Shown piece after piece: positions 34,620 to 42,336 of a stretch of 64,000 nucleotides of DNA. Below the pieces are notes generated by a model. That model saw nothing but the letters and a program-made list of their open reading frames with translations. It was not told the DNA's origin and ran no database searches. The DNA is taken from NCBI RefSeq assembly GCF_024171735.1, contig NZ_JAMTCH010000005.1:186001-250000 (forward strand). The letters run 5' to 3'. The first letter of the stretch is position 1, and every line of letters starts with the position of its first letter. A program made the translations under genes and the position numbers. The stretch comes from Prauserella alba. GTDB lineage: Bacteria; Actinomycetota; Actinomycetes; Mycobacteriales; Pseudonocardiaceae.

Positions 34620-34836
34620 GGAGTCGTCGCACCCGCAGCCGTTCGCCCGCCGCGATCATGCCGTGCGTTGCCGGGCCGATGTGCAGGTCGAGACCGTCCG
34701 GCGACGTGCCTGGTGACGAACCCGGCGACGCCGGTCGGCCTGCCCCGAGGTGCTTCGCCGGCCGGGGTTTCGTCGGGTATCGCCGACGTTGGTCCACTCT
34801 ATCGCGCAATGGCCATTCGACCATGGGTTCGATATT

Positions 34837-35468
34837 GTGAGCGTTGTGGATGACATGGGGGACGGTATTGGAGATGGCGGCGTGGTCGACGGCGGTGTTG
34901 GAGGCAAGGTCGAGCAGCTGCGGGACCTGCGTGCCCAGCGGGCACAGCTCGATGCCGAAGAGCTGACGCTGCTGGCCGATATCTCGGCGGCCATGGGTGA
35001 TGACCGTGGTGTGGCTGAGGAGTTGAGGCCGGTGCTGCGGGTCTCGGCCCGTGAGGTCGAACGCCGCATCGACGACGGCAAGTCGTTGGCGAGGCGGACG
35101 CCGCGGTTGCTCGCAGCGATGCGCGCCGGCGAGATCGACGCGCATGGCGCTCGGCAGGTGTTGACCGTGGTCGATCCGCTCGACGACGAGGCCGCCCGGA
35201 ACGTCGATGCTTTGGTGGCGGAAGGGCTGGATGCGGCGGAGACGGAGTGGCAGCCGGGGAACCTGGCCCAACGGGCGCGCCGGTTGCTGGAGAAGGTCGA
35301 CCCCGACGGGTAGGCCGAACGAGCGGCGAGCGCGGGCGGAGCACCGGGTCGAACTCACGCCGGGCGGGCACGTGCCGCCCTTGCTCGACGCGCAGCTGCC
35401 GGCGGAAGTGGCGAGTGCGTGTTACTCGCGGGCGGAGGGCATGGCTCGGCGGGCGCAGGGCACGCGGG
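34837..35468 (+). pseudogene. Frameshifted and truncated DUF222 (13E12-family) protein remnant
   Basis: The first frame (to the TAG at 35311-35313) gives a DUF222-like N-terminal region: LRAQRAQLDAEELTLLADIS, then RRTPRLLAAMRAGEIDAHGA and LAQRARRLLEKVDPDG. The homology carries on in another frame as RRARAEHRVELTPGG, then LLDAQLPAEVASACYSRAE, so a frameshift lies near 35305. It breaks off as it reaches the response-regulator gene. The C-terminal HNH nuclease part is missing. Intact relatives in actinomycetes are about 400-500 residues. GTG 34837 is the probable old start. Confidence 0.75.
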
Positions 35469-36122
35469 TCAGTGGGTGCGGTCGGGGCCCGCGGTGTGCC
35501 GGGCGACCCATGCGGCGGCCTGGGTGCGGCGTTGCATGCCGAGCTTGCCGAGCAGCGACGTCACGTAGTTCTTCACGGTCTTCTCGGCGAGGAACAAGTG
35601 CTGTGCGATCTCGCGGTTCGACAGGCCCTGGCCGATGAGGTCGAGGACGCTGCGCTCGCGTTCGGACAGCCCGGCCAGGCGATCGGGCTCGCCGTCGCCG
35701 CGCATCGTGTCGAGCAGCCGGGCGGTGGTGACCGGGTCGAGCAGCGAACGCCCCGCACCCACCTCACGCACCGCATGGACGACGTCCTGCCCGCGGACCT
35801 GCTTCAGCAGGTACCCCGACGCCCCCGCCCGGATGGCGCCGACCATGGCTTCCTCGTGCTCGAAGGCGGTGAGCACGAGACAGTACGGCGGGCTGCTCAG
35901 CGCTCGTAGCCGCCGGCACAGCTCCACCCCGTCGCTCTCCGAACCGCCGAGCCGCATGTCCACGACGGCCACGTCCGGTTCGACGTGCAGCGCGACGGCC
36001 AACGCCTCGTCGGCGGTGCTGGCTTCCGCTACGACCGTGATGTCCGGTTCGTCGCCGAGCAGGTCACGCAATCCGCGCCGGACGACCTCGTGATCGTCGA
36101 CGAGGAGAACCTGGATGGCCAT
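35469..36122 (-). CDS. DosR/NarL-type response regulator
   Basis: A 217-residue regulator. The receiver (1-120) has Asp9/Asp10, phospho-acceptor Asp55 in VVDMRLGG, and the GYLLKQ lysine. The LuxR-type HTH (about 150-210) has LSERERSVLDLIGQGLSNREIA and the recognition stretch KTVKNYVTSLLGKLGMQRR, which closely resembles DosR/DevR of mycobacteria. The gene faces the histidine kinase, separated only by the DUF222 remnant, so kinase and regulator were probably neighbours before that insertion. Hypoxic control of the cyd genes is a reasonable inference. Confidence 0.93.
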   Translation of the reverse strand: MAIQVLLVDDHEVVRRGLRDLLGDEPDITVVAEASTADEALAVALHVEPDVAVVDMRLGGSESDGVELCRRLRALSSPPYCLVLTAFEHEEAMVGAIRAGASGYLLKQVRGQDVVHAVREVGAGRSLLDPVTTARLLDTMRGDGEPDRLAGLSERERSVLDLIGQGLSNREIAQHLFLAEKTVKNYVTSLLGKLGMQRRTQAAAWVARHTAGPDRTH

Positions 36123-36277
36123 GATTCGAGGTTACGTCCTCACCGACGGTTTCGTACGGCACCGGCCGCTGCCCCCGCGAACCTGCACCCGGCGCACCTC
36201 CACCCGACGAACACGGGGCCGATGCGGGTCGGGTGCCGTTGCGGGTTCTCGGCGCTGAAACCCTTCGCCGATGCGCG

Positions 36278-36283
36278 TACCGT
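36278..36283 (+). promoter_or_regulatory. Leaderless-type -10 box (TACCGT) of the DUF427 gene
   Basis: TACCGT ends 7 bases before ATG 36291 with no Shine-Dalgarno between, so the mRNA is probably leaderless. This also decides the start, since the frame is open far upstream into the convergent regulator gene region. Confidence 0.6.
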
Positions 36284-36290
36284 CATCGGC

Positions 36291-37013
36291 ATGGTCGCCG
36301 ATGCGCCGCGTACGGAGCAGTCCGCGAAGCGGGTGAGGGTTGTGTTCGCGGGTGTCGTGGTCGCGGACACGACCCGTCCGCTGCTCGTGTGGGAGAACCC
36401 GTACTACCCGACCTACTACCTGCCGCGGGAGGACGTCCGCGATGACGTTCTCGTCCCGAGTGGACGGACCCGCGCCTCGCACCTCGGTGACGGAAAGCTG
36501 TCGACCGTGCACGCGGGTGGCCGCGACGCCGTCGACGCCGCCGTCGAATACCCCGGGGGCACGCTCGGAGGTTACGTCCGCCTCGACTGGCCCGCGATGG
36601 ACCACTGGTTCGAGGAGGACGAGGAGGTCTACACCCACGCCAGAGATCCGCACACGCGGATCGACATCCTGCCGAGTTCGCGGCACGTGCGCATCGACAT
36701 CGACGGCGAACCGGTCGCCGAATCGGACTCGCCGTGGTTGCTGTTCGAAACCGGCCTGCCGGTGCGGTACTACCTGCCGAAACCGCACGTGCGCCTCGAC
36801 CGGCTGGCACGCACCGACACCGTCACGCACTGCCCGTACAAGGGTGCGGCCGAGTACTGGTCCGTCGGCGACCACACCGACATCGCCTGGTCGTACCGCA
36901 ACCCGCTGGCCGAGAGTCAGCGCATCGCGGGGCTGATCTGTTTCGCCGACGAACGGGTCGACGTCCGCGTGGACGGCCTGCTCCAGCAACGTCCGCAGAC
37001 GCCGTGGTCGTGA
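36291..37013 (+). CDS. DUF427-family protein (tandem DUF427 domains)
   Basis: A 240-residue cytosolic protein with two copies of the DUF427 fold. The first (about 10-110) contains VVADTTRPLLVWENPYYPTYYLPRED. The second (about 125-235) contains VAESDSPWLLFETGLPVRYYLP, then THCPYKGAAEYWSVGDHTDIAWSY. DUF427 has no firmly known activity; the conserved Cys, His and Trp residues suggest ligand binding. Start chosen by the leaderless-type promoter. It converges with the AT-rich cassette that begins at 37028 on the other strand. Confidence 0.9.
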   Translation: MVADAPRTEQSAKRVRVVFAGVVVADTTRPLLVWENPYYPTYYLPREDVRDDVLVPSGRTRASHLGDGKLSTVHAGGRDAVDAAVEYPGGTLGGYVRLDWPAMDHWFEEDEEVYTHARDPHTRIDILPSSRHVRIDIDGEPVAESDSPWLLFETGLPVRYYLPKPHVRLDRLARTDTVTHCPYKGAAEYWSVGDHTDIAWSYRNPLAESQRIAGLICFADERVDVRVDGLLQQRPQTPWS

Positions 37014-37027
37014 CCGCGGCTCGTCAG

Positions 37028-37696
37028 CTATGTGGCGAGGCGCGGTGTTCTTTCGAGCAGGTCACAGAGGAACTCGACTCGGTCCTCAACGTCCTGCAGG
37101 TCGAGCATGCCGAAGCGCCACGTAACGATTTCGTCGCCGAGCACGCGGATGGGGTTGTCGTCTGCCCGTTTGTCGCGCAGGAGCCATTGCCGCACTTCTT
37201 CTGTCAACACCGATGATACGTACTCGTTGTCTTCGGATTCGACGGTGAATCGATTGTCGAACGCGGTGTCACCAGTACCCGCGTTGGCGAGACCGCTGTG
37301 TCGTGCGACCTTGCTGGCAAAACCGCGCGTTTCCACATCAAATGACGACTTCGGGCTGTTCAGTTTAATGGAGACAATTTGGTAATGATCGCGCTTCGAT
37401 CGTTCGTCTCCGGCCTTGTCAAACTCTTCCAATCGTGAGCTGAACTCAAAGACAATAACGGAGCGCCCCCTGTATTTCCCCCGGAAAACGTGCTCCGCTT
37501 TCTTCCATCGGCCCCATTCGAAAGGAGGGCCAGAGTGGTAGTTTGCAAGGCCCTCATCAGACTCAGTATATTTCCACCCGAGCCGGTTCGCTGCCGTCCG
37601 GTATGTGTCCTTGGTTTGCCGCTTCTGCTTCCACGTGTAGTATAGATATCCGATAAGCACCAATGGTGACACTACAAACCAGAACCAATCGGGCAT
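37028..37696 (-). CDS. Membrane-anchored protein of the ESX-type cassette, unknown
   Basis: A 222-residue protein with one N-terminal helix (MPDWFWFVVSPLVLIGYLYY), then a basic KQKRQ stretch, leaving about 195 residues on the cytoplasmic side if the usual positive-inside rule holds. The body is mixed with no recognised motif. It starts 3 bases after the lipoprotein stop codon, so it is the last gene of a five-gene operon. Codons ending in A or T are far more frequent than in flanking genes, indicating acquired DNA. Possible immunity or secretion accessory, unproven. Confidence 0.75.
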   Translation of the reverse strand: MPDWFWFVVSPLVLIGYLYYTWKQKRQTKDTYRTAANRLGWKYTESDEGLANYHSGPPFEWGRWKKAEHVFRGKYRGRSVIVFEFSSRLEEFDKAGDERSKRDHYQIVSIKLNSPKSSFDVETRGFASKVARHSGLANAGTGDTAFDNRFTVESEDNEYVSSVLTEEVRQWLLRDKRADDNPIRVLGDEIVTWRFGMLDLQDVEDRVEFLCDLLERTPRLAT

Positions 37697-37699
37697 CGC

Positions 37700-38200
37700 T
37701 CACTCCGGAAGATTGTTGATGATTGATTTTGCGGCCTCGTCTGCGACGGCGCAGGCATCCTTTTGAAGGTCTCCGCCCGGATTTACAATACTGACGACCG
37801 CGAACTGCTGTTTAGGGTCATCCGAGTCCAATTTCACGCTCACGCCACAACCAGAATCCGTGGCCTCGAGTCGCCCACCTTCGACTCCTGAAATATTTAC
37901 GGATTCTCCAGTTTCCATCTTGCTCATATCCTGACCGCGGATGACGTTAAAACTGTCGAATCCTGTTTGCGAACTGAAATCGCACTGGTAGTCGGCGGGA
38001 GTCGTCTCAGTATTGTTAGTCTCAAGTATGCGGTTGGCCTCCTTTTTAGGGAGCAATGAGCACGCATCACCGTTCGGCAGGCGTTTTGACGTCGAAGCTG
38101 TCTCAGCGCCCCCCTCGCTTGCTCCGCAGCCAGCCACGAGGAGCATAAGTGCAGCTGCACAGGTTGATGTCACGCTGCTTTTTACCAGGTGAGTTCGCAC
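37700..38200 (-). CDS. DUF3558-type lipoprotein
   Basis: A 166-residue secreted lipoprotein. A basic start is followed by a hydrophobic segment and the lipobox LLVAGC (Cys about residue 27), then a Ser/Thr/Gly linker and the DUF3558 fold with DACSLLPKKEANRIL, CDFSSQTGFDSFNV and the late DACAVADEAA. Three further cysteines could form disulfides. GTG 38200 is chosen because it is 13 bases after the preceding gene and places the signal sequence at the N terminus; the frame stays open further upstream. DUF3558 lipoproteins are common in actinomycetes that have ESX-like substrates. Confidence 0.8.
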   Translation of the reverse strand: MRTHLVKSSVTSTCAAALMLLVAGCGASEGGAETASTSKRLPNGDACSLLPKKEANRILETNNTETTPADYQCDFSSQTGFDSFNVIRGQDMSKMETGESVNISGVEGGRLEATDSGCGVSVKLDSDDPKQQFAVVSIVNPGGDLQKDACAVADEAAKSIINNLPE

Positions 38201-38213
38201 TTTCCACGCCAAT

Positions 38214-38684
38214 CTATCTTCTTCCGAAGATGTCCATCTCATCGAAGTATTCGTCATCGGTCGGTGCGTTATTTTCGTGAGTTCCGCGACCATTGCGATC
38301 TCCCGTGGGGTCGGGTGCTCGGTAATCGTCCGCTTCGTGCTCAGAGGTCGCAGGCAGTGGTTCAATGGAACGCAGAGATGCAAATGCGGCAACAACTTCC
38401 GAGTCTGCAGAATACTTTCCTTCTAAAAGTTGTTTCCAGTTCAACTCGCCGTGATTGATACGAGAAATTACCGCATCCCACTCAGGTGTGCGGCAGCGCC
38501 CTTCAACCAGCGCCCTGAAACTATCAATTTCCTCCTGCGTTACCACCATATCTTCTCGGAATTCTTCCAGCAGCTCATCTGTCTCTCTGATGGTTTCCGC
38601 GGCGTCCTCGATAACACGATCGCACTCGCGCTCGGCGTCACGCGCCTCTGGAGTATACCAATCTGACATGGAGAAGGACCGCAT
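38214..38684 (-). CDS. Acidic helical protein of the ESX-type cassette
   Basis: A 156-residue, strongly acidic soluble protein. Residues 10-70 form a likely coiled coil (ERECDRVIEDAAETIRETDELLEEFRED), followed by an HGELNWKQLLEGKYSADSEV segment and a disordered acidic tail. No family was recognised. It begins 9 bases after the upstream gene. Such acidic helical proteins next to secreted WXG-type proteins often act as chaperones, but this is inference from position. ATG 38669 is an in-frame alternative start. Confidence 0.7.
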   Translation of the reverse strand: MRSFSMSDWYTPEARDAERECDRVIEDAAETIRETDELLEEFREDMVVTQEEIDSFRALVEGRCRTPEWDAVISRINHGELNWKQLLEGKYSADSEVVAAFASLRSIEPLPATSEHEADDYRAPDPTGDRNGRGTHENNAPTDDEYFDEMDIFGRR

Positions 38685-38693
38685 CTGCTCTGC

Positions 38694-39578
38694 CTAATTT
38701 CCTTGGGAACTTTCGTCCTTGTAGTCTTCCGGATTTAAGGTGCGATCGAGGCTGTTTATCTGGTTATTCAGCTGCTTCTTTTGTTTTTGGTACGCCTCCT
38801 TCTGCTCCTTCATGTCTTGCTGGCCACTGCTCAACGTCCTTGTAATCTCAATCATGTCCTGACTGGAATTTATCTCTGGTATCGCACGCGCAGCGTCCAT
38901 CATCCCTTGACATGCGTTGAGATAGGAGCGAATAGTGTTGGCCATCTGTTCAATCTTGTTGTGGATATTGTAAACCTGTTCAATCAGGTCCTTTATTCTG
39001 GCTACGTCCGATATGTAAGGGAAGTCTTCGAAACCGCTAGCGATCCATTCGACAGCGCCGGCCACTTGGCCCAAAACAGGGACGACCTTCTTTGCAAGCT
39101 TAAGGATCGCCTCCACGATCGTCTCGATTATTTCGATTGCCTTCTGCGCGAGCTTCACGGACCATTCAGATACCTTTTCGAACCCTTTTCCAATAAAGAT
39201 GCAAAGTTCTTCGGCGATCCAAAGTGCGCCCACCCATGTTATTTCAACGAATTGATGATACGATTCTGACGCCTCGCCGCTGGTCCAGTGGTTTGCAACC
39301 AGGCTCGCCGTGTTGTCCGTCAGGTTCCGCGAGAGACTTTGGAATTGGGTTGCGCAGTGTTGCCATGCTTCGCCGTTCTCGGCAATCCTGTTGAAGTCTC
39401 CCGTTATTGGCTCAACGAGAGCTGAGTACAAACCCTCACCGTCCTCGCCAATAAAGTTTCGCCAGAACCAGTCGAGCTCGTCCATGCCGAAATTGTGCCG
39501 GTCGAGCTTGTCGGTGAGGGGTGTCTTCGCTACCGTTGGATTAAAGCCCTCGATCGGGGTTGTGTCACTATACGACAC
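38694..39578 (-). CDS. WXG100/LXG-like ESX secretion substrate with hydrophobic centre
   Basis: A 294-residue mostly helical protein. Residues about 70-110 form a helical hairpin with the turn HWTSGEASESYHQF, a W-x-x-GEA variant of the WXG turn of type VII substrates. A hydrophobic amphipathic centre (about 115-185, including KKVVPVLGQVAGAVEWIASGF) could insert into membranes. The C-terminal third is coiled coil (DMKEQKEAYQKQKKQLNNQI). No toxin domain was recognised. Its start overlaps the end of the upstream WXG-like gene by 11 bases. The cassette is AT-rich compared with its flanks. Confidence 0.75.
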   Translation of the reverse strand: MSYSDTTPIEGFNPTVAKTPLTDKLDRHNFGMDELDWFWRNFIGEDGEGLYSALVEPITGDFNRIAENGEAWQHCATQFQSLSRNLTDNTASLVANHWTSGEASESYHQFVEITWVGALWIAEELCIFIGKGFEKVSEWSVKLAQKAIEIIETIVEAILKLAKKVVPVLGQVAGAVEWIASGFEDFPYISDVARIKDLIEQVYNIHNKIEQMANTIRSYLNACQGMMDAARAIPEINSSQDMIEITRTLSSGQQDMKEQKEAYQKQKKQLNNQINSLDRTLNPEDYKDESSQGN

Positions 39579-39903
39579 GATGGCCCCCAGTGTCCTCTGC
39601 GCGTTCGACCTGCTCCTGAGTCTCGGCTTCTGCGAGGCCGTACTTTTTTGCTGCCACGCGTACGCCTTCGCCGGTTTCGTTCAATTTGGCCTGAAGCATC
39701 GAAAAGACTGATGTCAGGATCCGTTCACGAACTTGTTCGCAAGCAGTGCCGATCGGGGTCAGGAGCCCCGTGAAACCTTCTGGATTCATGCCCTCGTACA
39801 TGGCTGAGTACTGGATCGTGGTTACAGACATGGAAAGCTTGCTGACGTAGTCGGCGTAGTCGCGAAGCTGCAGCGGATCTACGTCGTATCCATCGCCGGG
39901 CAT
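39568..39903 (-). CDS. WXG100/EspC-like small ESX substrate
   Basis: A 111-residue helical protein that opens GYDVDPLQLRDYADYVSKL, the typical N-terminal helix of EspC/DUF2580-like type VII secretion proteins. A central GMNPEGFTGLLTPIGTAC turn and a second long helix (QVRERILTSVFSMLQAKLNETG) follow. The WXG turn itself is replaced by N-P-E-G-F. A very strong ribosome site (GGGGAGGGGG) precedes ATG 39903. It is the first gene of the minus-strand cassette and probably partners the 294-residue protein. Confidence 0.8.
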   Translation of the reverse strand: MPGDGYDVDPLQLRDYADYVSKLSMSVTTIQYSAMYEGMNPEGFTGLLTPIGTACEQVRERILTSVFSMLQAKLNETGEGVRVAAKKYGLAEAETQEQVERAEDTGGHRVV

Positions 39904-39945
39904 AATTCCCCCTCCCCGGTAGTTTTAAATCAGCAGAACCCTAAA

Positions 39946-39968
39946 GGTTGCAGTAACGTTGTGCAACC
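39946..39968. promoter_or_regulatory. Inverted repeat GGTTGCA-9-TGCAACC
   Basis: Perfect 7-base arms (39946-39952, 39962-39968) lie 43 bases upstream of the first gene of the AT-rich ESX cassette, a good operator position. The remainder of the gap to the ATPase gene (39969-40181) shows nothing I can name. Confidence 0.45.
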
Positions 39969-40181
39969 GTATCTGTTCGGATGTGCGGGGTGGTTCTGCG
40001 GTGCATCGACCCAAAGGGTGCGTGACCGGTCTGGATACGGTGAGATCATGCGTGGAGTGCGCCTAGCGGTCCCTCCCACGATCGGGGACGTTCGACACGG
40101 CGCTCTCACACCCTCGAAGGACATTCCCTCCTGTTGAGCCTCGAAGACGGTTGGATACCGAGAGGCGCGAAGGGGGACGAG

Positions 40182-42332
40182 ATGGGGAACTGGCGGCACG
40201 AGGCTGCCGAGGCGGTAGGCACGGAGACCGCCCACAGCGGGGGAACGGAACAGGCCGCAGAGGACGAGTGGCACGACCTGGGCCCGGTGCGCGACTCCGG
40301 AGACGGCCTTGTCGTGGACCTGCGCGGTACGCGTCCCGGCAGGCTGCTCGACGTGCGTCTCGCCGGAGCGGCCGGGCCGCGGGACGGTGCGGCCGTCCCG
40401 GTCGGGGTGCGGCTGCGACGTGGCGTCCTGCGGCTCGACGATCCCGGCCCGTTGCCCGCCGAATGCGATCGTGTGTGGGCGCGGATCGCCGTCACCGATC
40501 ACCGCGCGAGCATCCTGCGCGAGCTCGGGTTCGCGCCGCTCGCGGACCGGCTCGCCACCGGCAGGCCCGACCGCGCGCACGGCGACCCCAAGCGGGCGTG
40601 TTTCCTGCCCGGCGTCCGGCTCATCCGGGGCGGGCCGGGCAGCGGCAAGACGACCCTGCTGAACGAGGCGGCCGACGAACTCGCCCGCGACGGTTTCCGT
40701 GTCCTCCTGCTGACCCGCACCGAACAGGTCCTCACGTGCGTCCCCGACCAGGCGCGGCTGACCGTGCAGCAGCAGCTCGCCGACCTCTCCGCGGCCGAAT
40801 CGCGGCTGCCGGAGCTGCGCGAGTTGCTGCGCGGATTCGACCGGGGCGCCTACGACGCGGTGCGGCGCCGCATCGACGACCAGCTCCGCGCCGACGAACT
40901 CGAACAGCAGCTCACCGCAGCGCAACGGGACTACGACGTCGCGGCGGCGGATCTTGCGCAGGCCAGGCAGGAACTGCGCCGAGCTCGCACCGACTGGGCG
41001 GGCGCCTCCGACGGCAGGCGCAAACTGACCGAGCTGCGGGCGCTCACGGCCAGGCTGGCCGACGTCGACGCGGAACTGGCCCGGCTGCATCTGCGGGTCG
41101 AACGGCGCCCGTACCGAGGCAAGAACCGCGACCGCAAGGCGCTGTACCGCACGGAACGGGAACGTGATTCGCTGCGCCAGCGCATCGCCGCGTGCGGCGA
41201 CGAAGCGATCACGGCGGAGCGGGCGTCGGCCCTCGACACCGCGCTCTCGGATGCGCACCACCGGCTCGACGAAGCCGCGCGTGACGAGTCGGAGGCCTAC
41301 ACCCGCGTCCAGAAGCTGCACGCGAAGATCGCACAGCTCCGGTCCACGAAACCGTCGGAGCAGGACATGCGCTTCCACGCCGAATGCGTTCGACGCGGCC
41401 TGCCGGATCGGCAGACCGAGTACGACGACCTGGCGCGTGCCTCCGCGGAACAGGCGGCCCGGCGCGGTCAGCTCGAGGAGCGGCTCTGGTGGCTCGGCGA
41501 GGGTGCCTGCGTGGCGACCGACGGCCCGGTGCACCGGTGCGACACGCTGCCGCACGGTGACGCGAACACCCGATTCGACGTCGTACTGGTCGACGACGCC
41601 GGCAGTAGACCGTTGTCCGAGGTCCTCGCCGCCGTGGGCCTGGCGCGGCACACCGCCGTCGTCGCGGGCGACCCCGACTCGCCGCAACCGTGGCTGGGAC
41701 CGGAACTACGGGACGAGGCCGCCGTGCGCCGTTGGTGCGGCGCGACCGTGTTCACCCACTGCGGAATCCGCACGGCCGAGGACGCCCGCATGCACGGCGG
41801 CTGCTATGTGCTGACCGCCTCACGCCGGGTGTCGCTCGACCGCCGCGCTGCCGACGCTGCCACCACCGAGGGCGCCGATCCGGCCGAGACGACGCTGCGC
41901 CGCGGGCACGTCGTCGTTCTCGACACGGCGGGTGAACCGGTGCGGCACGCGGGCGTCATCGCCTCGCTGCCCCGCGGATCGGCGGTCATCGCTCCACATC
42001 GGACCGCCGCGGCGCACTGGCTCGAGGCCGCGGGACGGCGGTATGACCTGGCCATCGGCACGGCCCGGACGTTGCACGGCGAGGAGTTCGATGCCGTGCT
42101 CGTCGATCTCGTCTCCGACGACTGGCACGCGCGCACCCGCGCCTTCGCCTCGGCGACCAGTCGTGCCGGCGGCACGTTGTACCTGCTGGCCGACGCCGCA
42201 GCGCTCGCGTCGGCCGCGCCGGGGACACCACTCGGCAGGGCCGGTGAGGCCGATGCCGAGGTGCGTCCCGTCGGCGACGCCGGCGTGCCGGCACCGAGAG
42301 CTACCACCGACCCGGCGGTCGTGACACCATGA
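40182..42332 (+). CDS. SF1-helicase-like ATPase with long coiled-coil insertion
   Basis: A 716-residue P-loop protein. Walker A GGPGSGKTTLLN is at about 150-161. From about 196 to 433 a charged heptad-rich coiled coil replaces the usual helicase inserts. A Walker B-like FDVVLVDDAGSRPL follows at about 465, with DD instead of DE. Late motifs GTARTLHGEEFDAVLVDL (about 625) and ATSRAGGTLYLL (about 656) match motifs V and VI of Upf1/Dna2-like SF1 helicases. The first 110 residues are a separate all-beta-looking region. ATG 40182 follows GAAGGGGGACGAG; TTG 40134 is less likely. The next gene starts 4 bases after its stop, so both act as a unit. Function unknown. Confidence 0.75.
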   Translation: MGNWRHEAAEAVGTETAHSGGTEQAAEDEWHDLGPVRDSGDGLVVDLRGTRPGRLLDVRLAGAAGPRDGAAVPVGVRLRRGVLRLDDPGPLPAECDRVWARIAVTDHRASILRELGFAPLADRLATGRPDRAHGDPKRACFLPGVRLIRGGPGSGKTTLLNEAADELARDGFRVLLLTRTEQVLTCVPDQARLTVQQQLADLSAAESRLPELRELLRGFDRGAYDAVRRRIDDQLRADELEQQLTAAQRDYDVAAADLAQARQELRRARTDWAGASDGRRKLTELRALTARLADVDAELARLHLRVERRPYRGKNRDRKALYRTERERDSLRQRIAACGDEAITAERASALDTALSDAHHRLDEAARDESEAYTRVQKLHAKIAQLRSTKPSEQDMRFHAECVRRGLPDRQTEYDDLARASAEQAARRGQLEERLWWLGEGACVATDGPVHRCDTLPHGDANTRFDVVLVDDAGSRPLSEVLAAVGLARHTAVVAGDPDSPQPWLGPELRDEAAVRRWCGATVFTHCGIRTAEDARMHGGCYVLTASRRVSLDRRAADAATTEGADPAETTLRRGHVVVLDTAGEPVRHAGVIASLPRGSAVIAPHRTAAAHWLEAAGRRYDLAIGTARTLHGEEFDAVLVDLVSDDWHARTRAFASATSRAGGTLYLLADAAALASAAPGTPLGRAGEADAEVRPVGDAGVPAPRATTDPAVVTP

Positions 42333-42336
42333 TCAG

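Noticed and set aside
39930-41687. 585-codon minus-strand frame opposite the coiled-coil ATPase
   Set aside because: The plus-strand frame has Walker A and helicase motifs and a good ribosome site; the opposite one has none.
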